From: a sulfur-oxidizing endosymbiont of Gigantopelta aegis
Lineage (GTDB): Bacteria > Pseudomonadota > Gammaproteobacteria > GRL18
Direction of reading: 5' to 3'
Assembly (NCBI RefSeq): GCF_016097415.1
Contig: NZ_JAEHGE010000001.1
Coordinates: 3,352,857-3,416,856 of the forward strand
DNA: 64,000 nucleotides
A program made the position numbers and the translations under genes. Shown in pieces: positions 1 through 9,462 of the stretch (positions are counted from its first letter, which is position 1; every line of letters starts with the position of its first letter). Below the pieces are notes generated by a model. It worked only from the letters and a program-made list of their open reading frames with translations. It was not told the DNA's origin and did no database searches.

Positions 1-70
1 TCATTAATGTGGCTATACTTAACCGGACACACAACTTAAAATAACTAAAAGATAAAAAGTGTGACCTAAA

Positions 71-391
71 ATGAATGATCAAACAAAAAAACCGAATAAA
101 AGCTATACATCAGAATTTAAAGAATCAGCTGTCAAATTAGCTAATGAGACGGATCAACCCGTTTCTCAGACTGCCAGGGAGCTAGGTGTTAATGTAAATA
201 CTCTACATACCTGGATCAGTAAATATTCCAAACCGGTGAAGACGGTAGCCAATAGAAGTGATGAACACATTTATGATGAAGTAAAACGTCTGAAAAAAGA
301 ATTGGCAAAAGTGATTCAGGAGCGTGATTTATTAAAAAGGCCACAGCGTACTTTGCAAGGGAAACTTTGTGAAGTACGCATGGATAACTGA
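71..391 (+). pseudogene. IS3-a orfA, frameshifted
   Basis: This is the helix-turn-helix protein (OrfA) of an IS3-family element. The N-terminal 80 residues look normal, with a transposase helix-turn-helix around residues 15-55 (SEFKESAVKLA, TLHTWISKY) and the start of a leucine-zipper region. After ERDLLK the frame changes in an A-run near 335, where KKATAYFARE would be expected, so the last 20 residues are out of frame. The frame leading into orfB is further broken between 391 and 531. ATG at 71 is the only sensible start. Confidence 0.85.
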
Positions 392-530
392 TCAGGCTAA
401 AGATTACCCGGTAACGATTCTGTGCCGTTTTATGGATGTTTCCGTAGTTGCTATTATGATTGGGTTAGCTCTCCTAAAACGGATAGAGAGAAAGAAAATG
501 AAGCGCTTACTGAGCAGCTAAAAAAACTGT

Positions 531-1232
531 TTGAAGACAGTCGCAAGACTTATGGAACCCGTCGTCTTAAAAAGAAAACTGGCTGAAAAAGGCGTTCATA
601 TAAGCCGCCGGAGAATTGGTCGATTAATGAAAAAAGCCGGTTTGTTTTGTAAAACGAAGAGACGCTTTAAAGCGACGACTAATTCCAAGCATAATAAGCG
701 TATATCTCCAAATTTACTGGAAAGAGAGTTTACTGTCTCTCAACCTGATCGCTACTATGTGGGTGATATTACCTATATTGCCACCAAGGAAGGCTGGTTA
801 TATTTAGCGGTTGTCATTGACTTATTCTCTAGGCAAATTGTTGGCTGGTCGATGGATGAGCGAATGAAAGCCAAGCTAGTCAATGATGCTTTACTGATGG
901 CCATATGGAAGCGTAAACCAATGGATGGATTGCTTTGGCATACTGACCGAGGTAGCAAATATGCCTCTGATAGTCATAGAAAAATATTGTCGGATCATAA
1001 CATAATTCAGTCTATGAGCCGCAAAGGAAATTGCTGGGACAATGCTGTATCAGAGAGCTTCTTTCATAGTTTGAAAACTGAATTGACGCACCATTGTCGA
1101 TTCAAAACCAGAGTAGAAGCAAAGCAGGCAATATTTGAATATATTGAGGTATTTTATAATCGGGAGCGACTTCATTCGGCTAATGATTATTTGTCACCAG
1201 TCGATTATGAAATACAGCAGGAAATAGCTTAA
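531..1232 (+). CDS. IS3-a orfB, DDE transposase (rve integrase core)
   Basis: This is the catalytic half of an IS3-family transposase. The 233-residue reading frame begins at TTG, but in IS3 elements orfB is normally translated as an OrfA-OrfB fusion by frameshifting, so this start is probably nominal. An HTH_21-like segment ([16 protein letters not shown]) is followed by an integrase core with GDITYI for the first Asp, WHTDRGSKY for the second and [14 protein letters not shown] for the Glu. The core is intact, but the upstream part is frameshifted, so a functional fusion is unlikely. The minus-strand copy at 2540-3241 encodes an identical protein. Confidence 0.88.
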   Translation: MKTVARLMEPVVLKRKLAEKGVHISRRRIGRLMKKAGLFCKTKRRFKATTNSKHNKRISPNLLEREFTVSQPDRYYVGDITYIATKEGWLYLAVVIDLFSRQIVGWSMDERMKAKLVNDALLMAIWKRKPMDGLLWHTDRGSKYASDSHRKILSDHNIIQSMSRKGNCWDNAVSESFFHSLKTELTHHCRFKTRVEAKQAIFEYIEVFYNRERLHSANDYLSPVDYEIQQEIA

Positions 1233-1522
1233 ATCGATTGATTGAAGAGGGGTAAAAGGCGACATAAATGCCGCCCATTACCGTTGACGGCCATCGGCTC
1301 CTCAGCCTGTGCCGTGAAGATATTGTAACAGGATCATTACCGTTGTGAAAATACCTTGGGTGAATGGAACGGCTCTATCGTTCCAGAGGGCAAAGCCCTT
1401 TCTCTTCATCTGTTTAAAGTTAACATGAGAAACTAAAATGATAGGAAATACAAAATGACAAAAATCACTTGAAACAGCCAAAAAATATTTAGAAAACTGT
1501 CCGGAAAAGTGTTGACACATCA

Positions 1523-1853
1523 CATGCAAGTGATGACCGCAGTCACAGACTTGTTCTGCTTCAGATAACTCATGACGAACAACTTTACGAGGTAGGTCTT
1601 TAGGTAAAGGCTTACGACCGGGCTTTTTACGCTCATAAGTAATGGTTTCACGGACTTCCGGTGCTTCTTCGGCGAACGTTTCTGCCTCATTAAAGAAGTC
1701 GGGGTGAACTTCTTTTTCACTGGAAGTACCAAACCGTTTATGTTGCAACAGACGAAATTGTTCCTCATACCAGTCCACTTTTGACTGGAGTTCAAGCACC
1801 CTGTTTTTGAGCGTTGGTATCTCTTCTGGTAGTATTTTGTCTGTTGAACTCAT
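1523..1853 (-). pseudogene. IS66-B copy 1 tnpC, 5' part cut by IS3-a
   Basis: TnpC is the IS66 transposase. This fragment starts at ATG 1853 and encodes about 110 residues: a coiled-coil start (LPEEIPTLKNRVLELQSKVD) and the HKRFGTSSEK motif typical of IS66 TnpC, then the beginning of the Zn-binding region (CDCGHHLH). It is cut by IS3-a at 1522. The open frame continues into IS3-a to 1302 by chance. It is intact at the position where copy 2 lacks one G (near 9157). Confidence 0.85.
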
Positions 1854-2539
1854 GCGTTATATTATACTAAAAATGAGCGTTAAATGCTTGTATTTATTCT
1901 GTTTAATGCGCATCTAAAGGGACTTTTTTAGTTGTTTTCCAGACCATGAATTTCAGGGTGAGCATGGTGTTGTGTGCAAGATAAACCATCCAGTAACCAC
2001 TGTAATTCTCTCAGTGTTAACGAAAGAGTGGGTTGTTCTTTTTCCATCGGCCACTGGAATTTCCCTTTTTCAAGTGTACGATAGTAAAGCCAGAAACCAT
2101 TACGCTCCCAGTACAGTATTTTAAGTTTATCTCGCTGACGATTACAAAAACAAAGACACTGCCATCAAAGGGATTGTGTTCCAATTGCTCTGAGACAATC
2201 AGTGATAGCCCATTGGTTGCTTTTCTCATATCGGTAACACCAGAAACCTGATGTGTCAACACTTTTCCGGACAGTTTTCTAAATATTTTTTTGGCTGTTT
2301 CAAGTGATTTTTGTCATTTTGTATTTCCTATCATTTTAGTTTCTCATGTTAACTTTAAACAGATGAAGAGAAAGGGCTTTGCCCTCTGGAACGATAGAGC
2401 CGTTCCATTCACCCAAGGTATTTTCACAACGGTAATGATCCTGTTACAATATCTTCACGGCACAGGCTGAGGAGCCGATGGCCGTCAACGGTAATGGGCG
2501 GCATTTATGTCGCCTTTTACCCCTCTTCAATCAATCGAT

Positions 2540-3241
2540 TTAAGCTATTTCCTGCTGTATTTCATAATCGACTGGTGACAAATAATCATTAGCCGAATGA
2601 AGTCGCTCCCGATTATAAAATACCTCAATATATTCAAATATTGCCTGCTTTGCTTCTACTCTGGTTTTGAATCGACAATGGTGCGTCAATTCAGTTTTCA
2701 AACTATGAAAGAAGCTCTCTGATACAGCATTGTCCCAGCAATTTCCTTTGCGGCTCATAGACTGAATTATGTTATGATCCGACAATATTTTTCTATGACT
2801 ATCAGAGGCATATTTGCTACCTCGGTCAGTATGCCAAAGCAATCCATCCATTGGTTTACGCTTCCATATGGCCATCAGTAAAGCATCATTGACTAGCTTG
2901 GCTTTCATTCGCTCATCCATCGACCAGCCAACAATTTGCCTAGAGAATAAGTCAATGACAACCGCTAAATATAACCAGCCTTCCTTGGTGGCAATATAGG
3001 TAATATCACCCACATAGTAGCGATCAGGTTGAGAGACAGTAAACTCTCTTTCCAGTAAATTTGGAGATATACGCTTATTATGCTTGGAATTAGTCGTCGC
3101 TTTAAAGCGTCTCTTCGTTTTACAAAACAAACCGGCTTTTTTCATTAATCGACCAATTCTCCGGCGGCTTATATGAACGCCTTTTTCAGCCAGTTTTCTT
3201 TTTAAGACGACGGGTTCCATAAGTCTTGCGACTGTCTTCAA
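2540..3241 (-). CDS. IS3-a copy 2 orfB, DDE transposase
   Basis: Its 233-residue product is identical to that of copy 1 at 531-1232, with the same DDE core ([26 protein letters not shown]). Because the 178-base deletion removes the orfA 3' end and the natural orfB entry, it can only be made from the nominal TTG start or not at all. The element could still be moved in trans if a complete copy exists elsewhere. Confidence 0.87.
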   Translation of the reverse strand: MKTVARLMEPVVLKRKLAEKGVHISRRRIGRLMKKAGLFCKTKRRFKATTNSKHNKRISPNLLEREFTVSQPDRYYVGDITYIATKEGWLYLAVVIDLFSRQIVGWSMDERMKAKLVNDALLMAIWKRKPMDGLLWHTDRGSKYASDSHRKILSDHNIIQSMSRKGNCWDNAVSESFFHSLKTELTHHCRFKTRVEAKQAIFEYIEVFYNRERLHSANDYLSPVDYEIQQEIA

Positions 3242-3249
3242 ACAGTTTT

Positions 3250-3522
3250 TTAGCTGCTCAGTAAGCGCTTCATTTTCTTTCTCTCTATCCGTTCTTTTTT
3301 CAGACGTTTTACTTCATCATAAATGTGTTCATCACTTCTATTGGCTACCGTCTTCACCGGTTTGGAATATTTACTGATCCAGGTATGTAGAGTATTTACA
3401 TTAACACCTAGCTCCCTGGCAGTCTGAGAAACGGGTTGATCCGTCTCATTAGCTAATTTGACAGCTGATTCTTTAAATTCTGATGTATAGCTTTTATTCG
3501 GTTTTTTTGTTTGATCATTCAT
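3250..3522 (-). pseudogene. IS3-a copy 2 orfA, 3' end deleted
   Basis: The first 77 residues equal OrfA of copy 1, including the helix-turn-helix. After VKRLKKE the frame runs directly into [12 protein letters not shown] because of the 178-base internal deletion, which removes the zipper and the frameshift region. It ends 9 bases before the orfB frame begins. Confidence 0.85.
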
Positions 3523-3622
3523 TTTAGGTCACACTTTTTATCTTTTAGTTATTTTAAGTTGTGTGTCCGGTTAAGTATAGCCACATTAACCAGATAAACC
3601 TGATTGACTGTGATGCCCGTTA

Positions 3623-3958
3623 TCATGAAACAGTCCTGAGCAAATCCAGAATGGACTTGAGCTGATTCAGGTTCGTATCAGAATTGATTTCCAAACTGAA
3701 ACCATTGGTATGGCTTACTTTAATTGCATTGCTTGTGGGGGAATTGGCCAGTAAATTAATGGGAATGAGTTGATTGTTGGTGTTGACCTGTTTTGATGAG
3801 CTAACATAACCCAACTTCTTTCGATAATAGCTAAAAATATGAGAGGGTATCTTATGTTGTTGACAATAAACTGCCTGGCTTAAGTTACTGGCTTGGCAGG
3901 CCTCTATGTGTTGCTTCATCGAAGCATCTTTTGAATGGTTGCTCATTTGTATCTCCAA
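3623..3958 (-). CDS. IS66-B copy 1 tnpA accessory protein
   Basis: This 111-residue protein is of the IS66 TnpA (Orf1) type. Its signature is an N-terminal SLSQAVYCQQHKIP-type helix-turn-helix (here SNLSQAVYCQQHKIPSHIF) followed by YYRKKLG and a variable C-terminal half. The sequence is identical to the copy at 9815-10150. It overlaps tnpB by ATGA. It is the only intact gene left in this IS66-B copy. TnpA is required for IS66 transposition, but its biochemical role is not settled. Confidence 0.85.
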   Translation of the reverse strand: MEIQMSNHSKDASMKQHIEACQASNLSQAVYCQQHKIPSHIFSYYRKKLGYVSSSKQVNTNNQLIPINLLANSPTSNAIKVSHTNGFSLEINSDTNLNQLKSILDLLRTVS

Positions 3959-4029
3959 ATTACGAATTGAAGATCATAGTTTGAGCTAACTGAAGCTTAT
4001 TGTGAACGTGGGTTTTAATTGACGTTTAC

Positions 4030-4049
4030 GCTGTTCGTTAAGCGCTTAC
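4030..4049 (+). repeat. Isolated 3' end (20 bp) of IS66-A
   Basis: GCTGTTCGTTAAGCGCTTAC equals the right terminus of IS66-A as seen in the intact-ended copy at 55847-58220 (on the other strand). Its first eight bases, GCTGTTCG, also occur at 7822-7829 just before the left end of IS66-B copy 2. Those two 8-mers are the target duplication made when IS66-B entered IS66-A, now separated by 3.8 kb. The end also supplies the stop codon of the truncated wzz-like gene. Confidence 0.9.
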
Positions 4050-5293
4050 AATTGTTCTGCTTTTCTATTGTGTTTCAGTAGTGCTAGTTTTTTTTCTAAA
4101 CCACGTAGCTCCGTAATAAAAGGGTCGTCATTAGTACGATTTTTGAGTTGTTCTACTTTTCTATTGTATTTAAGCAATTTCAGTTTTTCTTCCAGACCTC
4201 TTAACTCTTTGATAAAAGGATTATCATTTGTTCGCTTTGTGAGAGAGACTATTTCCGCTTCTAATGCTTCATAGCCTCGGGTGTACAGTTGTGGTGTATT
4301 ACTTGAGATGTCCGTCATGATTTGAGATTTGATGTTGGCTGACTTACTAATTTTCTTCAATTTATAAGCAATAGGCTCTTTGAGCCCCATTGAATGGGCA
4401 ATTTCACTGGCCTCGACTAGTTTTTTGATACGATCTAGGCGCTTGCCTTTTGCAGAGCCCTTCAAGGTATTTATTCTATCTGTGAGTTTTTTTCGTTCTA
4501 ATAAATTTGCCGTTTCTAGGCGATCAATTTCATCCAAGCGTTGTTTTTTGGCTAATTCCCTGAGACTTTTTATTTGATCTTCAATTTTTTTCCGCCCTAG
4601 AGAGTCAGCTGTTTCAAGTCGTACGGCTTCATCCAAGCGTTGTTTTTTGGTTTTCTCTAACAATAAGTTCATTTCGAGTTTAAGTTGTTTTTTTTGTTCG
4701 ACCAGCCTAGCATTTATATCAGCAATCAATTCTGTTTTGGTTGTCAGCTCAGCCTGTGTTGCAAAACTATTGAGAATATCGGCAATCAGTACGGGGTCTC
4801 TTCCTTCTAACGAGAAGATGCTCGTTGGGAGTGAATAACCCCCTTTTTTGGGGTTAGGAATGGTTAACTTAAAATATTCATTAAATTGATTAAAAATTTC
4901 ATTCACATTAGTATCTTTGTTGCGGTTAGGCTCAAAGTGATCAACCAAGTTCATTTGTTCAAACAATTGTTTTCTAATCGAAATTGAGCCTAAATTCTCT
5001 CGAAACATTGCATACACGGTTTCTGCTTTAACACTTGAAACACCCTCAATATTCAAGGATTGTATGTCATTGTTTGCTGGTGGCAGAAATATTATTTCTG
5101 CTTTATAGATTGGCGTGGTAAAAAGAGCATAAAGCAGCGCTAAGAGGGTGACAATGGCTATTGTTGATAAGATTGCTTTTTTCTGTTTGACCAATGCTTG
5201 CCAAAGGTCATAAAGGTTAATTTCATTTTCATCCTGAATTGGATATTGGGGGTAAACCAGGACTTGCTGTGGAGGTGTATTCTTATCAGTCAT
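4046..5293 (-). pseudogene. Wzz-type chain-length / polysaccharide co-polymerase, 3'-truncated by IS66-A
   Basis: Inner-membrane Wzz proteins set O-antigen or exopolysaccharide chain length. The 415-residue frame has the Wzz N-terminus: a cytosolic lead (NEINLYDLWQALVKQKK), a transmembrane helix at about residues 38-60 (ILSTIAIVTLLALLYALF), then the periplasmic start IYKAEIIFLPP. A long charged coiled coil follows, with a repeated KKQRLDE..RLETA segment and a 32-residue unit (RTND.PFI.ELRGLE) repeated at the C-terminus. The second, C-terminal membrane helix expected in this family is absent. The stop TAA (4046-4048) lies in the IS66-A terminus, so the 3' end has been lost. Upstream 5294-5463 shows a weak AGGAGG-like site (5297-5302 on the plus strand reads AAGGAGG) but no other gene. 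Confidence 0.75.
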
Positions 5294-5547
5294 AGAAGGA
5301 GGTCTTATTGCTCATTTTTTTAGATGACAGGAATTCTAGCACTTTTTATCAGAATTGTTTATTTTATTACTGTATTTATTTTTTTATCCATGATATTTGC
5401 AGTTATTTCTAAAATCATGGGATAAAATTGAGCAATTTCTGCTTGCTGCTGGATAGGATAAGGGTAAGCGCTTAACCATCTAGCGTTATTCAAAAAATAT
5501 CTCCCCTGCCTCATAATCAATCCATCGATTAATTATGAGGCACATCA

Positions 5548-5877
5548 ATGAAACCAGAAACCCAAGCCAACTCAAAACAATTTTGGCAAGACCACGTTAA
5601 TCAATGGAATGAAAACAGTATCAGCCAGGCATCCTATTGTCAGGAACATGGGCTACCCATCAAACGTTTTGGCTATTACAAGCGTAAGTTGCTGGGTGCA
5701 ACAACGCAAACCAGTGCGATGACAAAGGGGAATGGTTTTATTCAACTATCCTCCCCGAAACACTATTCAGCCCGCACCTCAGCATTAATTGTAGAATTAC
5801 CCAATCAGCTACGCATTGAAGGGGTGACTGCCGATAATGTACAGCTGGTAAAACAATTAGCAGGACTGTTCCAATGA
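5548..5877 (+). CDS. IS66-A copy 1 tnpA accessory protein
   Basis: This 109-residue IS66 TnpA has the helix-turn-helix segment SISQASYCQEHGLPIKRF followed by GYYKRKLLG. It differs from the copy at 57807-58136 by a single residue (LP against LS) and from IS66-B TnpA throughout, showing two distinct IS66 elements. It is intact and overlaps tnpB by ATGA at 5874-5877. Confidence 0.87.
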   Translation: MKPETQANSKQFWQDHVNQWNENSISQASYCQEHGLPIKRFGYYKRKLLGATTQTSAMTKGNGFIQLSSPKHYSARTSALIVELPNQLRIEGVTADNVQLVKQLAGLFQ

Positions 5878-6239
5878 AGTCAGCCATACGTCCATCACTC
5901 AGCCTGCCACAGGTGTATCTCTATCTGAAGCCTGTTGATTTTCGTAAAAGTTTTATTGGCCTCAGTGCCATTGTTGAATGTGAATTAGGTCATAATCCTT
6001 TTGCAGGCCATCTGTATGCCTTTACCAATCGTCAGCGTAATAAAATTAAATGCCTCTTCTGGGATAATACCGGTTTTGTACTCTATTACAAAAGTCTCTC
6101 AGAAGAAAAGTTCAAATGGCCAAAGGGTGAAGATGACCTGATGAATATCACCGGACAACAAATCAACTGGCTATTAGACGGCTATGATATCAGTGTCATG
6201 AAACCGCATAAGAAATTGCATTATGAGTCTGTATTTTAA
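5874..6239 (+). CDS. IS66-A copy 1 tnpB accessory protein
   Basis: This 121-residue IS66 TnpB (Orf2) carries the family pattern: VYLYLKPVDFRKSFIGLSAIV, then HNPFAGHLYAFTNRQRNKIK and WDNTGFVLYYKSL, ending with QQINWLLDGYD. It is complete, whereas the copy at 57446-57810 has a one-base deletion at FKWPKG. It is translationally coupled to tnpA. It is required for IS66 transposition, but its molecular activity is not known. Confidence 0.88.
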   Translation: MKSAIRPSLSLPQVYLYLKPVDFRKSFIGLSAIVECELGHNPFAGHLYAFTNRQRNKIKCLFWDNTGFVLYYKSLSEEKFKWPKGEDDLMNITGQQINWLLDGYDISVMKPHKKLHYESVF

Positions 6240-6273
6240 GTACTTTTAGTCTATTTTTTGTTATAATAAAGCC

Positions 6274-7884
6274 ATGCAAAACAAGGCTGAATCCACAAAA
6301 AACGACTCTATATTTTCCGCTTTTTCACACGCGGACAAGAATGAATTGTTGAGTGTCATTGAACAGAAAAACCACCGTATAAAAATACTGGAAGAAGCCC
6401 TTCGTCTGGCTCGTAGTAAACGCTTTGCACCCAGCAGTGAAAAAAGTGATGGTCAGGAACGCTTATTTGATGAAGCTGAGCAGGCGGCTGACGATGAGGG
6501 GCTCCCTGAACCTAAAACCACTTCGCCTAAGAAGAAAGAAAAAACAGGCAGGAAGCCTTTCTCAAAGACTATTCCAAGAGTCCCTGTCTTCATCGATCTG
6601 ACAGATGAAGAAAAAGCCGGTGCCATTGAGGTTTTTACACTAAAGTCAGAGAAGAGCTGGATATCATTCCAGCTAAAGTCCAAATACTGGAATACTTCCA
6701 GGAAAAAGCCGTCTTTGCAGGCACCAATGACACAGACAGTCGTTCAATGAAAGCTGCGGTCATGCCAAAACATCCATTACCTAAATCAATGGGCAGTATT
6801 CACCTGATGGCACACATCATTATCTCAAAATATGCCGATGGTTTGCCTCTGTATCGAATGGAAGGCATATTATCACGCTATGGCGGCGATATAACCCGAG
6901 CCACCATGGCCAATTGGGCTATTAAACTGGCTCATCAGTTCCAGCCGCTCATCAACCTCATGCGAGAACATCAACTGTCGGGTGACATCATCCAAATGGA
7001 TGAAACGGTGCTCAAAGTATTAAAAGAGCCGGGACTCAGTGCTCATTCGAACAAATACATGTGGGTCAGTCGTGGCGGGCCACCTGGACAACCCAGTGTG
7101 CTGTTTGAATACGATCCTTCTCGTAAGAAGGAAGTACCACTGCGCCTGCTTGATGGCTTTAGCGGCTATCTGCAAACCGATGGCTATGCCGGTTACAATG
7201 CCGTGTGCACAAAATAATGCCACATCGGTCGGCTGCTGGGATCACACTCGCCGTAAATTCAAAGATTCTCAGACGGCACAACCAAAGAAAAAGAGCAATC
7301 AAAAGCCTACAAAAGCCGATGTGGCACTGGCCCATATCAATAAGCTGTATTTAATTGAGCGTGAGATAAAAGAAGCCAGTGTTAATGAAAAATTTAAGGT
7401 TCGTCAGAAACAGAGCCTGCCGCTTCTTGAGAAAATAAGAACATGGGTCGATAACACCCTGGGCAAAGTGCCGAACGACAGCTTGACAGGAAAAGCACTC
7501 ACCTATATTAATAATCAATGGCCTAAGCTGACTGTTTATTGTGAAGATGGTCGGTTGAATATCAGTAATGTGCTGGCAGAAAATGCTATCCGTCCATTCT
7601 GCGTGGGTAGAAAGGCCTGGTTATTTTCAGATACGCCAAAGGGTGCACATGCCAGTGCAGTTCATTATAGTTTTATTGAAACCGCTAAGGCCAATGATAT
7701 TGAGCCATATGCGTATATGGTCTATGTATTAACCCAATTACCTTATGCGGATACGGTTGAAAAGCTGGAAGCATTGCTTCCCTGGAATTTTAAAAAATCA
7801 GAATTGGAAAAGGTAAAGAACGCTGTTCGGTATACGTCAAAACTTCCCACGTTGACGTATCATTCCACTTTATTTAAAGGCTGA
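6274..7884 (+). pseudogene. IS66-A copy 1 tnpC transposase, two frameshifts and read-through end
   Basis: TnpC is the DDE transposase of IS66. Frame 1 (6274-6750) gives the coiled coil and the RSKRFAPSSEKS motif, then shifts at the TTTTTAC run near 6636. Frame 2 (6747-7217) covers PKHPLPKSMGSIHLMAHIIISKYADGLPLYR and the catalytic IIQMDETVLKVL. A missing GT at about 7203, compared with copy 2, shifts it again. Frame 3 covers CWDHTRRKF to the end. The native stop in the terminus was lost when IS66-B inserted, so the last frame runs on to 7884. The first lesion is shared with copy 2. Confidence 0.88.
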
Positions 7885-9388
7885 ATTTTTTCAGTCAAAT
7901 TCCATGGCAACAATTGCTCTAAAGCCTCATCATCATAATGCCTGCCCAGCTTAGGTAACTCAGTCAGAATGTGTGTTAAAAAGGCAAAGGGCTCTAGGTT
8001 GTTTGCTTTCGCTGTTTGCACGATTGAATATAAAATAGCACTGGCCTCAGCACCACGAGGATTTTGGTTCATGACCCAGTTTTTGCGCCCAATCACAAAG
8101 GGTTTGATCCGCCGCTCTGCCATATTATTATCAATCTGGAGGTTGCCCTCTTCAAGATAGACAGTCAGATACTTCCATTGATTGATCACATAACGAATAG
8201 CGACACCCAACTTACTGTCTTTTGTTGTTTTAGTCACTTTATCATCACACCACTTTTTAAAGTCATCCAGTGTGGTTTGCTTTTTTCCTGACGGATCAGG
8301 TAACGTTGTTCAGCATTGAGCGGTTTGATTTGTTTTTCAATCGCATACAATTTAGCAATTTTACTGATCGCCATTTGTACCATGCCAGGCTTTTTCTGAC
8401 TGTTCTTGGGTAATGCTTTTAAGGCATCATGGAACTTGCGACGAGCATGTGCCATGCAGCCTAATAAAGTGACTTCACTGTTCTCATTTTCGAATATATG
8501 ATAACCGGGAAAGCCATCCGTTTGCAGGTAACCTGAAAACCCCGTTAAAAAGGTTTTGGCATGTTGGCCTGCACGAGTAGGCTGATACTCATACAAAACA
8601 ATGGGACACTTGGAATGATAGCCGCCACTTTGATAGAGCCACATATAAGATTTAGGGCAATTCTCACGTCCATCATGGATCACTCGCATCGTTGTTTCAT
8701 CGGCCTGGATGATTTTCTGCCTAATGAGATAATACAACAACCGATTATAAAAGGGTTTGAGTAATTCAGCTGATTTTAAGCACCCAGTTGGACATACTGG
8801 CTCTGGAAAGTGTTATCTTATAGCGTTTAAATATCGCTTCCTGTCGATAGAGAGGCAAGCTGTCTAGGAATTTAGAAACAATGATATAGGCCAGCAGGCT
8901 GGGTGATGCAAAACTTCTAGGAATGGGCTGTGCAGGCTTAGGAGCAGTTTTAACGCCTTCCTCACAAGCACGACAGGCATATTTAACCTGAACATGTTCT
9001 ACAACATATACCTGAGCAGGAACAATTTCCAGTTGCTCTGAGGTCTCTTCACCAATTTCATGCAAGTGATGACCGCAGTCACAGACTTGTTCTGCTTCAG
9101 ATAACTCATGACGAACAACTTTACGAGGTAGGTCTTTAGGTAAAGGCTTACGACCGGCTTTTTACGCTCATAAGTAATGGTTTCACGGACTTCCGGTGCT
9201 TCTTCGGCGAACGTTTCTGCCTCATTAAAGAAGTCGGGGTGGGCTTCTTTTTCACTGGAAGTACCAAACCGTTTGTGTTGCAATAGACGAAATTGTTCCT
9301 CATACCAGTCCACTTTTGACTGGAGTTCAAGCACCCTGTTTTTGAGCGTTGGTATCTCTTCTGGTAGTATTTTGTCTGTTGAACTCAT
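7860..9388 (-). pseudogene. IS66-B copy 2 tnpC transposase, at least three frameshifts
   Basis: The coding order from ATG 9388 is a coiled coil with HKRFGTSSEK, then a shift near 9157 where GGG in copy 1 is GG here. Next come CDCGHHLHEIGEETSEQLEI and the CRAC zinc region, IPRSFASPSLLAYIIVSKFLDSLPLYR, and a shift near 8770. QADETTMRVIHDG (first catalytic Asp), GCMAHARRKFHDAL, and another shift near 8236 follow, ending in LEEGNLQIDNNMAERRIKPF (catalytic Glu region) and the TnpC tail to the stop at 7860. All domains are present but no single frame encodes them. Confidence 0.88.
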
Positions 9389-9462
9389 GCGTTATATTAT
9401 ACTAAAAATGAGCGTTAAATGCTTGTATTTATTCTGTTTAATGCGCATCTAAAGGGACTTTT

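Larger units (their letters stand above)
5..1522 (+). mobile_element. IS3-family element IS3-a, copy 1 (1518 bp)
   Basis: The ends are imperfect inverted repeats: TAATGTGGCTATACTTAACC at the left and the complement of TGATGTGTCAACACTTTTCC at the right, both leading into CCGGACA. A 3-bp CAT duplication flanks the element at 2-4 and 1523-1525, as expected of IS3 transposition. It sits in tnpC of IS66-B copy 1. It contains orfA and orfB followed by an unusually long non-coding tail of about 290 bases (1233-1522). Confidence 0.9.
2249..3588 (-). mobile_element. IS3-family element IS3-a, copy 2 (1340 bp, internally deleted)
   Basis: The ends are the same inverted repeats as copy 1, with a 3-bp ACC duplication at 2246-2248 and 3589-3591 inside tnpB of IS66-B. 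The sequence matches copy 1 except that 178 bases (302-479 of the window, in copy 1) are missing at the orfA/orfB junction; 1518 minus 178 gives exactly 1340. It lies in opposite orientation to copy 1, only 726 bp away. Confidence 0.9.
1928..3626 (-). pseudogene. IS66-B copy 1 tnpB, split by IS3-a copy 2 and frameshifted
   Basis: TnpB (Orf2) is an IS66 accessory protein of about 115 residues. The first 12 codons (ATG at 3626) lie right of IS3-a copy 2, and the rest (VSGVTDMRKATNGL to HGLENN) lies at 1928-2248. Joining across the insertion restores VYL-VSG in frame. A second lesion is one missing A in the A-run near 2146, which shifts FVFCNRQRDK out of frame. Start overlaps the tnpA stop by 4 bases (ATGA), the usual IS66 coupling. 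Confidence 0.85.
1..4029 (-). mobile_element. IS66-family element IS66-B, copy 1 (left end outside window, interrupted by two IS3-a copies)
   Basis: Bases 1-4, 1523-2248 and 3589-4029 together match the colinear sequence of a second copy at 7830-10221, so the window opens inside this element. It carries tnpA, tnpB and the 5' part of tnpC on the minus strand. Its right terminus reads GACGTTTAC at 4021-4029 and is followed by GCTGTTCG and the 3' end of another IS66 element, IS66-A. Two IS3-a elements sit in it, one in tnpC (5-1522) and one in tnpB (2249-3588), each with a 3-bp target duplication. The element cannot be active. Confidence 0.88.
5464..7829 (+). mobile_element. IS66-family element IS66-A, copy 1 (right 12 bp displaced)
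   Basis: The left terminus is GTAAGCGCTTAACC at 5464. Genes tnpA, tnpB and tnpC are on the plus strand. The sequence stops at GCTGTTCG (7822-7829), where IS66-B copy 2 begins; the missing terminal TTAAGCGCTTAC is at 4038-4049. The 8 bases left of the element (GGATAAGG) do not match those right of the displaced end (AATTGTTC), so the flanks are not those of one simple insertion. Confidence 0.9.

Noticed and set aside
1302-1853. 183-residue continuous frame
   Set aside because: It is an accidental fusion of the IS66-B tnpC 5' end with the non-coding tail of IS3-a.
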